A stretch of DNA of 64,000 nucleotides from Cristatella mucedo. Taxonomy: Eukaryota > Bryozoa > Phylactolaemata > Cristatellidae. Where the stretch lies: positions 7,339,001-7,403,000 of the forward strand of contig WPIO01000002.1 in the NCBI GenBank assembly GCA_009760855.2. The letters run 5' to 3'. This document shows positions 1 to 10,675 of this stretch, piece after piece. The first letter of the stretch is position 1. Every line of letters starts with the position of its first letter. The translations under genes were made by a program, and so were the position numbers. The notes below the pieces were generated by a model that worked only from the letters and a program-made list of their open reading frames with translations, did not search any database and was not told the DNA's origin.

Positions 1-1765
1 AGGAGCAGCAGGTGCGCAGGTCCCTGGAGGCCGGTGAGCAAACTCAGCACTCGATGTACTGCACTCAATGTGCGAAATTGGATGGAAGGAAAGGAAAGTC
101 GAAGTGAAAGTGAAGTGACTTCGTCCTGAAAGAGTTCGATCTTCGTAGGCGAGCTTAGTTGGCCAGCAGAGCGAGCAAACATCAACTTTAGAACTCACCT
201 ATTTTTATGTCTTAAAAGATTGCTCCAGAACAGAGGGGGCCTCAAGGTGCGAGTGACAGTTGAATTGGAAAAAGTTACCCGCGTACGCAAAGTATCACTG
301 CAATCGAGCAGACGCTTTGGAGTTAATAAATCTAAAAACCATTTAAAATACTCTATTTAACAGCCCTCTAAGAAAAACTAATCTCTAGTCTGTTGCTTTA
401 CATATACCGAAGCGTTCGAACCCACGGCCCTGATCATTAAAGACGAGCCCCTTACACCTGAACCAAACCAAGCCTAAATACTTCAATTGATCGCAGCTAA
501 GGCTTTGAAGAAAATTTCTTTTACAATTAAAACGCCTACTTTAAAAAATTCTCGATACACCAGGGCTTAAACAGCGAACCTCCGAAGTTACTCGTTAAAT
601 CATGCGTAGCAGGCTTGCACCAAAACATCCGTCATATCAACGCCTGAGGTCTAAGTTATTTTTTATCAAAATGCTTTTAGTACCGATGAGTCATTTTTCT
701 AACTTTTTCCATTCTCTACGGCAGCTTTATGCTTGCCTATAAGTAAGCGGGTTCCACATGCTTGCATGCATTCCACATGCACCGTTCCATATGCACGAAT
801 CACTGCACCCAAAGAGCAAAATGCTATTTGCTAGGTATCCGGACGTTTCATCAAGAGATATTACCCACGGACGATTAATTCAGAATACTCATTAAACTTG
901 TTATTATGACTTGCTGAAGGACTATTCTAGAAATCGTTAAAAAAATACCTTCAATTCGGGTTTAGAGTTTAGGGGCTTAGGTTTTTTTGTCGGCATGAAC
1001 ATTCAGTGGATGAATGGTTCGTGAATAAAACGCCATCTGGATGAATCGTACGGAATGAACTGTCCGTGGATCAATCGCCATAGAACCGTTTGCTTTCGTA
1101 CCATAAATGAGTGACACAGACAGACAGCTATTAGCAATATAGACAGCGAAACTAGGCGACAGTGTCAAATCCACGCGCTTTATATCAAGACGTTTGGGTT
1201 AAGTTGCTGAGAAAAATGAAGCCAGAAGGCGAATGTACTCTATTTCATAGCAGCGAATAGGTGAACATTTTGACTCATTTGAAGGGAGAATCTTGATAGT
1301 TTGTACTGCTTCAGTCCTAGGCTGAACACGCTACGTGATAGAATTAAAAAAAATTAATGATTTTCTGAACGGACAGACGGATTTATAAAGCTTCACAGCA
1401 GCTTCCATACCGGATATCAAAGAGCTGTACAAGCAAGAAATGATGCAATTAAGTCTTGTTAACCTTGAAAGTTGAACCTATAACCTCAAACCAACGAATC
1501 CCGAATTCTAGCCATTCAAATTTTCGACAGTTACATTCGGACAATCAATGAAACGCAACCACCGGCAGAGAGAAAAATTGGTTGACAGCCACCACGACGC
1601 CATAATAGCTGCCCTGCTATGTAGTAACTTGACCTGCTCAGTCGGCCATTGCATCTTAGAAAACCTACTTACATCTTTTCACTAAGTCTTGTTTTTATAC
1701 TCCATGTTCATCCATATGGCTGACTGTACGGCATTTCTCAGTGCCAAATTTCACACTGTAAAATA
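1..1765. other. Unannotated flank
   Basis: AT-rich sequence with no recognisable gene or domain on either strand. Minor internal word repetition is visible: 'ccacatgc'-type words near 755-800 and 'gtggatgaat'-type words near 1010-1080. The only open frames are short and show no family resemblance. Confidence 0.5.
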
Positions 1766-1860
1766 GATATATAATTAATATATGCATATATATATATATA
1801 TATATATATATCGATATATAATTAATTAATAATTGATATTAATAGTTATTAATTGTCTTT
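1766..1860. repeat. (TA)n and AT palindromic tract
   Basis: An alternating TA run at about 1780-1818 is followed by repeated 'taattaat'/'attaatta' words. It is a low-complexity AT tract with strong self-complementarity, and it lies a few tens of bases from a degenerate SINE. No gene signal. Confidence 0.8.
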
Positions 1861-1894
1861 ATTAATTGCTAAGCATTCTAAGAGCATGCTCGAG

Positions 1895-2010
1895 CTCTCT
1901 TCATACGCGTCACATATGCCACGTGGCTCAAGACCACGACCTGGGTTGTCATATACATTCACATTGACCTCGGTCGTTGAAGGCGAGCACCTTAATAGCT
2001 AGGTCAAACC
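1895..2010 (-). repeat. Degenerate tRNA-derived SINE (group 2 like)
   Basis: Read on the minus strand, this begins with a 'ctagctattaaggtgctcg' A-box-like stretch and later has a 'gtggtcttgagccacg' B-box-like stretch. This matches the head of the SINE copies at 9715-9860 and 18183-18345. A duplicated 'acctcggtcgt'-like middle is also present. The tail is not recognisable, so the copy is old or truncated. Confidence 0.5.
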
Positions 2011-3475
2011 CGAACAGCAAAGAACAGCGATTTCCCCATCTGGGTCTCCGCCCCGGGCCCACGCTCCATCTTGGATAATACCAAAATCGAACTGGTCTGT
2101 TGTATAGACACAGAGCAAGAACATGAAAATGCCCCGAACTAGTGAGTGGATGATGACGGCCCTTAAGCGATGCATTGGAATGCTTGCAGCCCATAAGAAA
2201 TACAGCTAAACAGTCTAAGCACCAACTGCACATACAACAGTAGCGTTAGCTCAGTAGTGTTCCCCTAGCGCCAACTGGTGGTATCCGGCTGGCAGCAGCA
2301 TGCCAACAGGCCTGCTTGGCTTGTCAGCTTCGTATGACTCGGAGCAATTTTGGAAGCAGACTGCGCTCAGTGAAGATACACTGATAATTGACTCGCGTCA
2401 CCTCCTTCGCTCAAATTTCGCTGGCTAATATTGGGCTTGTAAGCAACAGCTGACTGCTTACTTGGCAGATTGTCAGTTCGATTTGAAGAACGTGTGAGTC
2501 AACCGCTTGAAATTCCGGAAGCGAGAGTTCCGCTCCCGATACCTACTTGATGCAACAATCTCAGCAATCCATCTCCGACGAAAAGAACGGCGAATGCGTC
2601 TGCAGCTCTGCTGAAGTTGTCCACTTTCAACTACCTGCTCACCAGGCCTCCGCTGTAATCTTGTGGGTGTCGTTCTATGCGTTCACATTAAGAGAACTGA
2701 TCACTCAGAAACACGAATGTAATGTTACAGGCGAACTTTCCAAGTTTCACCAATAAGCATCGGGCCCACAAACATTCTCAGGTCAAAATAGATAGGCTTC
2801 ACTTGGTTTTAGCTGTCTAGCTGAGTCTACAGCGTAAAGTGAGGTTGGAAACAGCAACGAACATGAAGATGACTTAAAATTAGCTTAGTTTGTAATGCAT
2901 TATCCCGTGATGGTCTTGAACATGTGATGTAATTCAAGGCTACTTCTACTCCGGACATGCCATCGGTTGTCCAGCTAAATTAGTACCCGAACTCTAATAC
3001 TGATATTTTCATTCCCTAGCCTCCGCAGCAGTTTTGAGTCGTCTGGCATTTTATTAAACTGAAATCTGAAGTGGTCAGAAATTTGACAACCCGACTATAA
3101 CTTTTCTTTGAGGGGTTTAATAGTGATAATTTTGAATTAGATTTGAAAATTAACATTTAAATTTCCACTAAAACTATTTTCAATGTCACCACCGTCACAA
3201 CCTCCTGCTTTTAGATGTTGCAAACACATGTAACGCTATAGACTGAGTCTTCCCACAAATACGTCAGTTACGGACTCTACACGACGTAGCGATGAGAAAG
3301 ATACCGATAGAACGAACGCATCGAAGTGCATCCACGCCTGGTTAGGTTGGCTGGCGCGGCTGTAATGCTATAGGGGTCGCCGGCTAGGCCAAGGCCTAAC
3401 CTTTACGTTTTCCCTGATGTGCCATGACGCCTCCTAATCTAGGCTTCGATACCAGACGTTCGACGACTTCCGGGA
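2011..3475. other. Unannotated stretch
   Basis: No recognised gene, RNA or mobile element. A short frame at 2547-2756 (+) has no family resemblance. From about 3300 the sequence becomes GC- and CpG-richer and leads into the unclassified repeat that starts near 3476. Confidence 0.45.
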
Positions 3476-3640
3476 CGTGGGATCTGGCGCTGCGTCGCTC
3501 AGCCCAGAATCCTGATAGGTGGCTGGCGTTCACCGACGAAACGGCCACTCACAGAAGGTCACGAGAATCCACGCCCACGCATGGCTGAAGGTAAGCACGC
3601 TTGCTGTAATGGCTTGTACGTTCCGCGTTTCCATTTAGCA
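3476..3640 (+). repeat. Unclassified repeat A, copy 1, left part
   Basis: This segment aligns with 9356-9520. Shared words include 'gatctggcgc', 'ggtggctggcgttc', 'cgacgaa', 'aggccacgag'/'aggtcacgag' and 'gcatggctg'. Copy 1 is broken by the LINE at 3641-5188 and resumes at 5189. The element type is unknown. It has no coding potential I recognise. Direction is arbitrary. Confidence 0.65.
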
Positions 3641-5188
3641 ATATAAATAATAATAATAATGCACTTGATAAAGTGCCCTCAGAGAACTCAACCTCTCTCT
3701 AAACGCTTTATATCCGCTGCAAAGGGAAATGCAATTGAAAGGTAAGTAAAATCCTGCTTGAAAGACAAACAAAATGAATAACATGGTTAGGGGTGACATG
3801 CACAGGGTCAGCATGCAAATGTGGTTAGTGGCAGCATGCACAGTGTCAGCACGCATAAGCACATAAATGACGAATCACAGGGACCCACTAAATGCTGTCC
3901 TAAATAGGTGTGTTTTGAGGTTCTTTTTAAATGTGGTAAGGTCAGGAGATGTTCTGACGCAGGTCGGGAGGGAGTTCCAGGCTTTGGGGGCATACGAACT
4001 AAATGCACGGTCTCCAAAGGATATAAGGTTTGTACAAGGTACGTGTAGACTGTTAAATTCCGAAAAGCGGGTGGTACGATGCTTGGCCTGGTGGGGTAGT
4101 ATATCTGAGAGATAGGCTGGAGCCATAGAATGAAGGTACTTTAAAGTTAGCGACAAAACCTTGAAGTCAATCCGTTGCTTGACTGGGAGCCAGTGCAGGT
4201 CGGCGAGAAGTGGTGTGATGTGGCAACTGCGACGCTCACGACAGACAAGCCTAGCTGCGAAGTTTTGCACCAGCTGCAATCGCCTGATCGCACATGCTGG
4301 TAGGCCATTAAGCAGTGAGTTTCAGAAGTCGAGACGAGATGTCACGAATGCATGGACCAACTTAGATGTAGTATCCTTATCTAAACAAGCCCGAATTTTA
4401 GCAATGTTATGAAGCTGAAAGTAGGCAGATTTGACTGTGGAGCTGATATGGTCGTCTAACGAGAGGTCGCTTTGGAATATGACACCTAGATTTCGAGCTG
4501 ATTCAACTGGAGATATGCTGGCAGAGCCAATTTTGAGAGTCAGCCTTTCCAATTTCTGAATCACACTGAGTTTTCCCATAACTAGTAAGTTAGTTTTATC
4601 TTTGTTTAGTTTTAGAAAATTTGCTGCCATTCATGTGCAGATGTCATCAATGTATGCAGCAAGTGAGTTGAGAGAACTTGAAGTGCTCGAAGGCTGGGAG
4701 AGATCAAAGCTAAGGTACAACTGAGTCTCATCCGCATAGAAGTGAAAGCCTAGATTGTGCTTGGCAATCACATCAGCAAAAAGGAGAGTATAAACCATGA
4801 AAAGAACCGGACCTAGCACGGAGCCCTGAGGTACTCCATATTTCAGAGGTACCTCAGATGATCTTTGTCTATTCACGTCAATACTCTAGAGTCTCCCACT
4901 GAGATAGGACCTGAACCACTGCAGAGCAGTGCCAGTGATGCCCAGGGGAGATGAGAGGCACTCTAGAAGAACTTTGTGATCGATGGTATCAAAAGCTGCC
5001 GAAAGATCGAGCAAAACAAGCAGAGACACTCTACCCATGTCTGCATTCCTAAGTAGGTGGTTGTACACCCTAAGCAATTCTGACTCTGTGGAGTGATTAG
5101 CTCTAAAGCCAGACTGGAACTTACTAGCAAGGTGTGAGGTTTCGATATATGTATGATATATTTTAGTAGGCTATTCGTAAGCACCTCA
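3641..5188 (-). mobile_element. 5'-truncated CR1/L2-like LINE, lineage 1, with broken reverse transcriptase
   Basis: Minus-strand non-LTR retrotransposon relic, read from 5188 down to 3641. Translated blocks in order: 'ANHSTESELLRVYNHLLRN' and 'LLVLLDLSAAFDTIDH' (RT motif, 5077-4886), '[14 protein letters not shown]' (4876-4800), a 'FYADETQLY' catalytic block (about 4716-4751), 'NFLKLNKDKTNLLVMGK' (4630-4322), then 'CHITPLLADLHWLPVKQRI' and 'KAWNSLPTCVR' near the C-terminus (4279-3875). The 3' UTR carries repeated 'gcatgctg' words, a hairpin tail and a short ATT repeat at 3650. Intact family members normally have YADD in the catalytic motif. This copy has YADE and several frame breaks, so it is dead. 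It sits inside repeat A. The clade assignment rests on these motifs only. Confidence 0.9.
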
Positions 5189-5480
5189 CTGAGCTCGGGA
5201 CGTCGGTGAGCTGAGATGTACCGTGCTGATGAGTCCTCGATTCTGCAGCCAATGTCGTACCAATATCGTCTTGGTTGGTATTTGTTTGGATTGCTGCAGC
5301 AGTCAAGATTGCTCCGGTGCGGGAGTCCGGCTCTCCCGCGTTGTGAAGGCTGGATTCGTTGTATCCCACGTTCCGGTAGCCTAATTTATCTAGAAACCAC
5401 AGTAGTTGTGTTTAGTTCCCCTGCTATTGTTGGCGCATTCGATGTTTTTATGAAATGAAGAGATTTACTCTAACTGCCGC
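5189..5480 (+). repeat. Unclassified repeat A, copy 1, right part
   Basis: Continues copy 1 after the LINE and aligns with 9550-9720 plus 9870-9990. Shared stretches include 'gagctgagatg', 'tgcagcca', 'gttcccctg' followed by 'tattgtt', and 'aactgccgctcgtct'. A 'ctgatgagtc' string near 5227 recalls a hammerhead core, but the GAAA partner is missing. No coding function is recognised. Confidence 0.65.
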
Positions 5481-6029
5481 TCGTCTTTCTCTATAGCAGA
5501 GACTGCTACATTGCGGCGGCATATCGGCGTCGGTGTTGACATTGGCTGTATTCGCCGGGTCAGATGAGTCGAGCTATGTCTGGTAACTAAGTATTTCTTA
5601 TAGGCGGAAAGACGCCAACGTTGTTTTGTCTACGACAGCTAGGGTGTGGCTGGAAGAGTGATCACTAGGGTTATGCCTCTGCTAAACAGAAAAGCCACTT
5701 TGGCCAGCGAACAGCCAAGTATAATGCTGTAAGCACATGCCGGCGAAGAAAATGGCAGCTCGTAAGGTGCATGACTTCAATGCCATGAGTCGAAATAACA
5801 CGACTGTTGTAAATTGCAGGCAATTACGACGTTGTTGCCGCCGGACTCGGTCATCCCGTAGCATCGTCCGCTGAGAGCCAGCCAGGTGCTGGATCTCAAG
5901 GCTACATGCTGCTAGCGAAAAATGCGACTTGAACGAACGCTACAGGACGATCCTGGCGGTTGCTACTGATTAATAGCGGCACACTTACACATATCACATG
6001 CCTCATCGCTGGTAATCGCTTCGGCCAAC
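5481..6029. other. Possible Gypsy-like debris, otherwise unannotated
   Basis: On the minus strand at 5682-5880 there is a weak resemblance to the flap region of a retrotransposon protease, with several stops. I could not extend it into a convincing domain. The remainder shows nothing recognisable. Confidence 0.25.
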
Positions 6030-6840
6030 GAGTTGGACAAACGAATACTGCTTCCCGGCGGAAGCAGGATGCAGCTTCCGCTGACGCTCACGGACGAGCG
6101 AAAGCGCCAGCGGAAGCCCAACTCGTTTTTGATGAGCTTTCTATGGTCTGTTCGGCGCCGCGCGCTTTTAAGAGTGGATGGTGCCCTCGATCTGTTTTAT
6201 GCTGTAAGGGAGGATCAAGTCGGCTCCGATCACATCGTGGTGCAAGGGGAGGTGAAAATTTGCACTTAACAAGACTCATCTGTGCAATAGTTTGTAGCGC
6301 CATGCTGGCCTTGACTTAATTTTAGCTCGAACGAGAGCTGTTCGGCGGCAGGCAAGAACTCCTTTGTCTTGGAGCAGTGAGCCAGAGAGGAGCGCCAGTG
6401 CGGTTAGCGAGCAAGAGCTTAAGAGCAAGCCAGGAAGCTCTGAGACCAGCGATGGCGATTCGGCCTTTAGAATATGTCGGATACCCGCGGGAGCTGTTGA
6501 TTGACGTTGGCTGGCCTGTCAACCTCCGCCATAACTCTGTCCAAAAAGAATCGTCTGGAACCTATTCGGCATTCAAGCTGGACAGGGGTGCCCTTCCAGT
6601 TGCCTAGTGATGGTATCAATTCCTTACCGTAATGGGCCACGGTGTCGGGCCCAATACCACTTAGCTCTTGCCCCATTGTCTCAGCTAAGAATACTTGAGT
6701 CGAGCGACGCTCGCTCTTGGTCTTTTGTTCATCTTCTCTCTCCGGCTTCGCTTCGACGCCGTCGGACTCGTTTATCTGAAAGCAAGGGAGGAGCGCGGGC
6801 TGTTCGCCGGAGATTGACGGAACAGGACTAGATAGCATTA
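6030..6840 (-). pseudogene. Gypsy-like pol fragment (protease region), broken
   Basis: A minus-strand open frame at 6467-6838 encodes 'VQLECRIGSRRFFLDRVMAE' followed by VDRP. This resembles the end of a Ty3/Gypsy aspartic protease, where a flap is followed by a '(V/A)xVxxPILGxDFL' segment. After VDRP the frame breaks down. Further downstream on the same strand, near 6230-6170, another frame reads 'GADLILPYSIKQIEGTIH', which fits the pol region that follows. I see no clear D(T/S)G active site, reverse transcriptase or integrase, so this is a short inactive piece. It may belong with the gag fragment at 8218-9180, but the order does not fit one intact element. Confidence 0.5.
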
Positions 6841-6989
6841 GGAGGATTCCGTGGACTCCACCGAATACGGCCGTATCGCGCCTGAGCTAGCATTTTGTGC
6901 TCCTTTTGTGTTGTGTGTGTGCGCGCTCGCACGTAGTTTCGGCATAGGGATTTGCCGGTGTGAGCAAGAAGTAGTTGGTGTGGTGTGAG

Positions 6990-7250
6990 ATATTCCGTTG
7001 GTTCGGGCTCCTCTGTCTATTTGGGCCGTTCCCCCTAGAAACGCAGGGAGCCTAAGTGTGGAGACGTGTTTCCTCCGCAAGAGTGCTTTGTGTAGTGCGT
7101 ATGGTATTCCTGCCGTAAAGTGGAAGCAGAGCCTTATTTCTCCAGTCAGGGTCTAAGCTCCGGTTCGGGCCCCTCATCTCATTCTCGTCGTTCCCAACAA
7201 TAGACTTCGGTAGCCTAAGTGCGGGGGACGTATTCCCATCGCAAGAGTGC
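6990..7250. repeat. Diverged ~160-bp tandem duplication
   Basis: Two copies start near 7000 and 7160. Each has 'ggttcgggc', then 'gttccc', then 'agcctaagtg', then 'cgcaagagtgctt'. An 'aataaa' with 'gctcagtaaa' follows at about 7326. The block could be the end of an LTR or a promoter-proximal repeat of some element. Neither is shown directly. Confidence 0.55.
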
Positions 7251-7659
7251 TTGTGCTGTTGAGCGCGTGCGAGGAGTGTGGAGATAAAACTGAGCTAGAC
7301 GCGCAGCGACTTGGTGTGTTCGCGAATAAAGCTCAGTAAAATCCCCAATTTGTGTGTCTCGGTTTCCAATTAACGCCGCGGAATCACGACCTCTTGAGTA
7401 ACGGTATGTAGGTTAGCGCCAGAAACGCTCGTTTCGTGTCGGCCTGCTTATTTCGCGTAGACGCGCACCGAACGGCATCAGGCGGTAGGTTACGCCGCTA
7501 GGTAAGTGGCAGGTTAAGCCTACTCCGCCAAGCCGTCGGCGTTACAAAATTAACCGACGAAGGACGAAGGCTTCAAAGGCAGAAGGCCTAGAGAAAGCAC
7601 TACAACTCGCCAGTCTGCCACCTGAAGCAGTAAACATACTTAGTCTCTAAGCTGAACCT
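7251..7659. other. GC-rich unannotated stretch
   Basis: Contains a plus-strand 'aataaa' near 7326 and CpG-rich sequence up to about 7560. Words such as 'taggttagcgcc' and 'taggttacgccg' recur nearby. No coding or RNA gene recognised. Confidence 0.4.
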
Positions 7660-7750
7660 CAAGTATAAAAATCAATTTATTCCGAAGTGTAACAGCACAC
7701 TCACAGCGAAGCAGCCCCAACTATTCGGCCGTGCGCTCACTTCTCAAATG

Positions 7751-7795
<45 letters not shown>

Positions 7796-7867
7796 GCGTA
7801 TGCGTCGCATCTCATAACACCTAAGGTCATGCAGCTATAAATGCACGACGCAGCGCGCTCCTCTGTG
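7660..7867 (-). repeat. LTR-like repeat, copy next to gag 3' side
   Basis: Aligns over about 170 bp with 9190-9357. Shared stretches include 'attccgaagtg', 'acagcacactc', 'cagcgaa', 'tgcgtatgcgtcgca', 'atcatgcagct'/'gtcatgcagct' and 'gctcctctgtgg'. A (CT)n expansion at 7748-7793 replaces a short 'ctctctatg' in the other copy. Read on the minus strand the copy has an 'aataaa' (about 7678). Together with the gag fragment between the two copies, this suggests the 3' LTR of an internally deleted element. No clean TG...CA ends are seen. Confidence 0.55.
7748..7793. repeat. (CT)n microsatellite
   Basis: About 22 CT dinucleotides, nearly uninterrupted, inside the LTR-like repeat. It is absent from the second copy at 9190-9357 and so arose after the copies separated. 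Confidence 0.95.
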
Positions 7868-8217
7868 GCACACCCAGCCGGAAAACTACAGAGGAGAGTC
7901 GGTCCCTCGTATGGCCAAAACGACCAAGCCGGCAGCCGCCAAAGCTGACACAACCCGCCGACAAATACATCTCTAACTATATGCATGCCCTCGTGATCTC
8001 ACGATCACGCATGACACGCCGAGGCAACCAAAAGCGAATCCAAAAAATAAGCCATGCCGCTCTCATAGGCAGGCAGGCAGGCTACCTAACTGCTGCCCGG
8101 AGAAGGTGCTCTGGAGCGCGGCGGCCTTTCGCGACCCGCCGGCTCCAAGGGCCAACGCCCGTCGCCACTGAGCTGACCTTGACAGCCGCAGTTTTGCGGA
8201 CCGCAGCCGCGCATTCG

Positions 8218-9180
8218 TTACCTCTCCCGGCACTGCCGCCGTCGTCGCTTACTCTGCGGGCTCTGCCTCCGTCGCCGCCTTTGCGGACGCCGCCGCTGCC
8301 GACGCCGCCTCTGTCGATCCGTTTCGGCAGGCTCTGCCTCTGCGTGCACTGCCGCCTCTGCGAGATCAATCAATACCTTTGCGTAGGCTATGTGCGCCGC
8401 CACGGGAAACGCCGTAGCCCAGTAACCCTTACTGCCCCTTACTCGCTTTTTGGGCGCTCGCTCCTTCGACGCGGCCGCTAAATGCCTAGCTTGGCCGCAT
8501 CGAAAGCACAAGATTTCCCGACCGGGCTGCAATCGGTGCAATCGTGCAGTTCCTGGCAACATGCCTCGGCTCGTTACACTAGAAGCAGACGACACGTCTC
8601 GACGGGGGGTAAGACTCGCCCATCACGCTGCTCGCCACTCGCACAGCGCCCACTGCACGCACCTTGTTAACGGCAACAAAATGTCAACTACCGCGGGAAG
8701 AGTCGTCGTTGATAGGCTGCACTCTCCCTTCAGCTGAGTTTGAACTAGATCTGGCAGCTGTGCGATGAATGCGCACGTTAGCCAGTCGCTGAAACTGACG
8801 GCAGCAACATCAGCTGTAGACGTCACCAGTAATATAAGCCGCTTGCACTCGGCCGAGTATTCGTCAACGTTCTCACCTGCACGCAACTGCCTGCGTAAAA
8901 GCTCGCCACACGCACGGAAGCGATCTGTTGAAAACGCCGCCGTCAGTGTTCTCTTTAACGTGCTATATTTATTCTTGTCATTCTCGCTCAGTCCTTGGTA
9001 GACCGCAAAATCCAGTCAGAACTAGCGGCAACAACTTGGCAAAGTCGGCGACGTTCTGAAGATATGCCACAAGCACAAAAATCGAAATACAGGCCGCGAA
9101 GTCTTCGCTTCCAACAAACTGAGTGTAGACGTCGGTGGCCTTCATCGTCTCCATCGTGCCCCTCTCCGCGAAATAGCATG
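8218..9180 (-). pseudogene. Gypsy-like retrotransposon gag, frameshifted
   Basis: Minus strand, read from about 9151 (an ATG followed by 'ETMKATDVYTQFVGSEDF') to 8218. Successive frames give 'GLSENDKNKYSTLKRTL', 'AGENVDEYSAECKRLI' and 'FIAQLPDLVQTQLKGE'. This is the layout of Ty3/Gypsy gag capsid regions. A zinc-knuckle relic follows at about 8508-8462: 'CFRCGQARHLAAAS', where the fourth ligand expected in C-X2-C-X4-H-X4-C is Ser, not Cys. An Arg-rich tail encoded by CGC-rich repeats closes the frame. At least two frame changes are needed to follow the protein, so it is inactive. LTR-like repeats flank it on both sides (7660-7867 and 9190-9357), and pol is missing between them. Confidence 0.7.
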
Positions 9181-9189
9181 TAAAGTATC

Positions 9190-9357
9190 GAAATCAAGTT
9201 ATTCCGAAGTGACACAGCACACTCCCAGCGAAACAGCACCAACGGCTCGACCGCGCGTTCAATTTCAAACTGCTCTCTATGCTGCGTATGCGTCGCAACT
9301 CGTAGCACCCAAGATCATGCAGCTGTAATTACACGACGAAGCGAGCTCCTCTGTGGA
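9190..9357 (-). repeat. LTR-like repeat, copy next to gag 5' side
   Basis: Partner of 7660-7867, estimated about 80% identical by eye, in the same orientation and just upstream of the gag start when read on the minus strand. The 'aataaa' of the partner is 'aataac' here. It abuts repeat A copy 2 directly at about 9357. Confidence 0.55.
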
Positions 9358-9714
9358 TCTGGCGCCCTCTCGTCACTCAGCACAGCATACGGATGGGTGG
9401 CTGGCGTTCGTCGACGAAGCGGCCTTTCACAGGAGGCCACGAGGATCTACTGCCCGAGCATGGCTGGATATGAGCAGGCTCGCCTGCTACGGCATGCACG
9501 TTCCGGTGTTCCTCTGTAGCACGTTACTCGTTGCCCTTCCTGGAGCTGGAGACAACGGCGAGCTGAGATGCACGTGCTAGTGAGTCTCCGTTACTGCAGC
9601 CAGTGCCTAACCGTTGTCGTCTTGTTGGGTATATTCGTGAATTCCAGCGGCGGTCGAGATTGATCTGAAAGTCCGAAAGCATTCTCCCTCATTGGGAAGG
9701 CCGGCCTTGTTGTT
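9356..9714 (+). repeat. Unclassified repeat A, copy 2, left part
   Basis: Colinear with 3476-3640 followed by 5189-5370. Copy 2 is not interrupted where copy 1 holds the LINE. It is interrupted further right by a SINE at 9715-9860. Function and class unknown. Confidence 0.65.
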
Positions 9715-9860
9715 TCCCATATATATAATTCATTTATGTAGCGCCTCAACAGAACTTAATTTCTATTTAGGTGCTTCACATATGCTTCGGGGCTCAAGCC
9801 CACGTCCTCAATCAGAGCTTGGTCGGGGCGAGCACCTTAACCGCTAGACCAAACCAGCTC
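9715..9860 (-). mobile_element. tRNA-derived SINE with LINE-like tail (group 2)
   Basis: Read on the minus strand: 'tggtctagcggttaaggtgc' (A-box region), then 'gggcttgagcccc' (B-box region), then a tail with 'gcacctaaat', 'agaaattaagttct' and 'gaggcgct'. The tail has the same order and folding as the lineage-1 LINE 3' end ('gcgcctagaa', 'agagatt', 'tctctgagggcgct'). The copy sits within repeat A copy 2. Copy 1 lacks it at the matching position, so it is a clean insertion. Confidence 0.8.
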
Positions 9861-9995
9861 GTACCTCCATTGCCTTATGTACCGAGGACCCCCCCCCCCC
9901 GCCAGTAGTTCTGTTAAGTTCCCCTGGTATTGTTTGCACAAGCGATTTTGGTAAAAACGAGGCGTAATCGAACTGCCGCTCGTCTGGCTCTGACT
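9861..9995 (+). repeat. Unclassified repeat A, copy 2, right part
   Basis: Aligns with 5385-5480: 'gttcccctggtattgttt', then 'aactgccgctcgtct'. It includes a run of about 14 C at 9890-9903 that copy 1 lacks. Similarity fades beyond about 9995. Confidence 0.6.
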
Positions 9996-10382
9996 CAGTG
10001 ACAGCGATGTGGCAGTGGCTTAGCAGCTCCGGCGGCGGCGCAGCCAGGACAAGGTGGTATTCTTCGGGAAATAGCAAAGCCTCTCGTAGTTTCTCTTACT
10101 AAAACACTGCAGTAAGCGATCGCGGAAGCAGCCTCCAATACACGCCCACAATCTCCTTCAATGTTGTCCACGTCTGTGATGTCTAAGTCAATACCTGCGC
10201 GAGCGAACTTTAAGCTATAAGTGACTCGGCTTGAGCAAAGGAGCGACGAGAAAGAACGGTGAACGGTGCCCCGACCGACAAATTTTAGTTGTGACAACGA
10301 CGGTATTGTACGCAGGTTACGTAGACGGGCTAGCGTACGTACTGGTGTAGTAGCCATATCGTATGCCGCTCCGAAGCACAGG

Positions 10383-10580
10383 AAGAGAGAGAGAGAGAGA
10401 GCGAGCGAGCGAGCGAGAGACAGAGACAGAGAGGTAGAGAGAGAGAAAGAGAGAGAGACAGACAGACAGAGCGAGCGAGCGAGCGAGAGACAGAGACAGA
10501 GAGGTAGTGAGAGAGAAAGAGAGAGAGACAGACAGACAGAGCGAGCGAGCGAGCGAGAGACAGAGGGAGAGAGAGAGAGA

Positions 10581-10672
<92 letters not shown>

Positions 10673-10675
10673 TAT

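Noticed and set aside
5189-5300. Hammerhead ribozyme in repeat A ('ctgatgagtc' near 5227)
   Set aside because: No GAAA partner segment follows in the needed position, and copy 2 has 'ctagtgagtc', so the core is not conserved.
9359-9370. Primer-binding site 'tggcgccc'
   Set aside because: It lies on the wrong side of the gag fragment for a plus-strand element, has no matching LTR, and copy 1 of repeat A has 'tggcgctg'.
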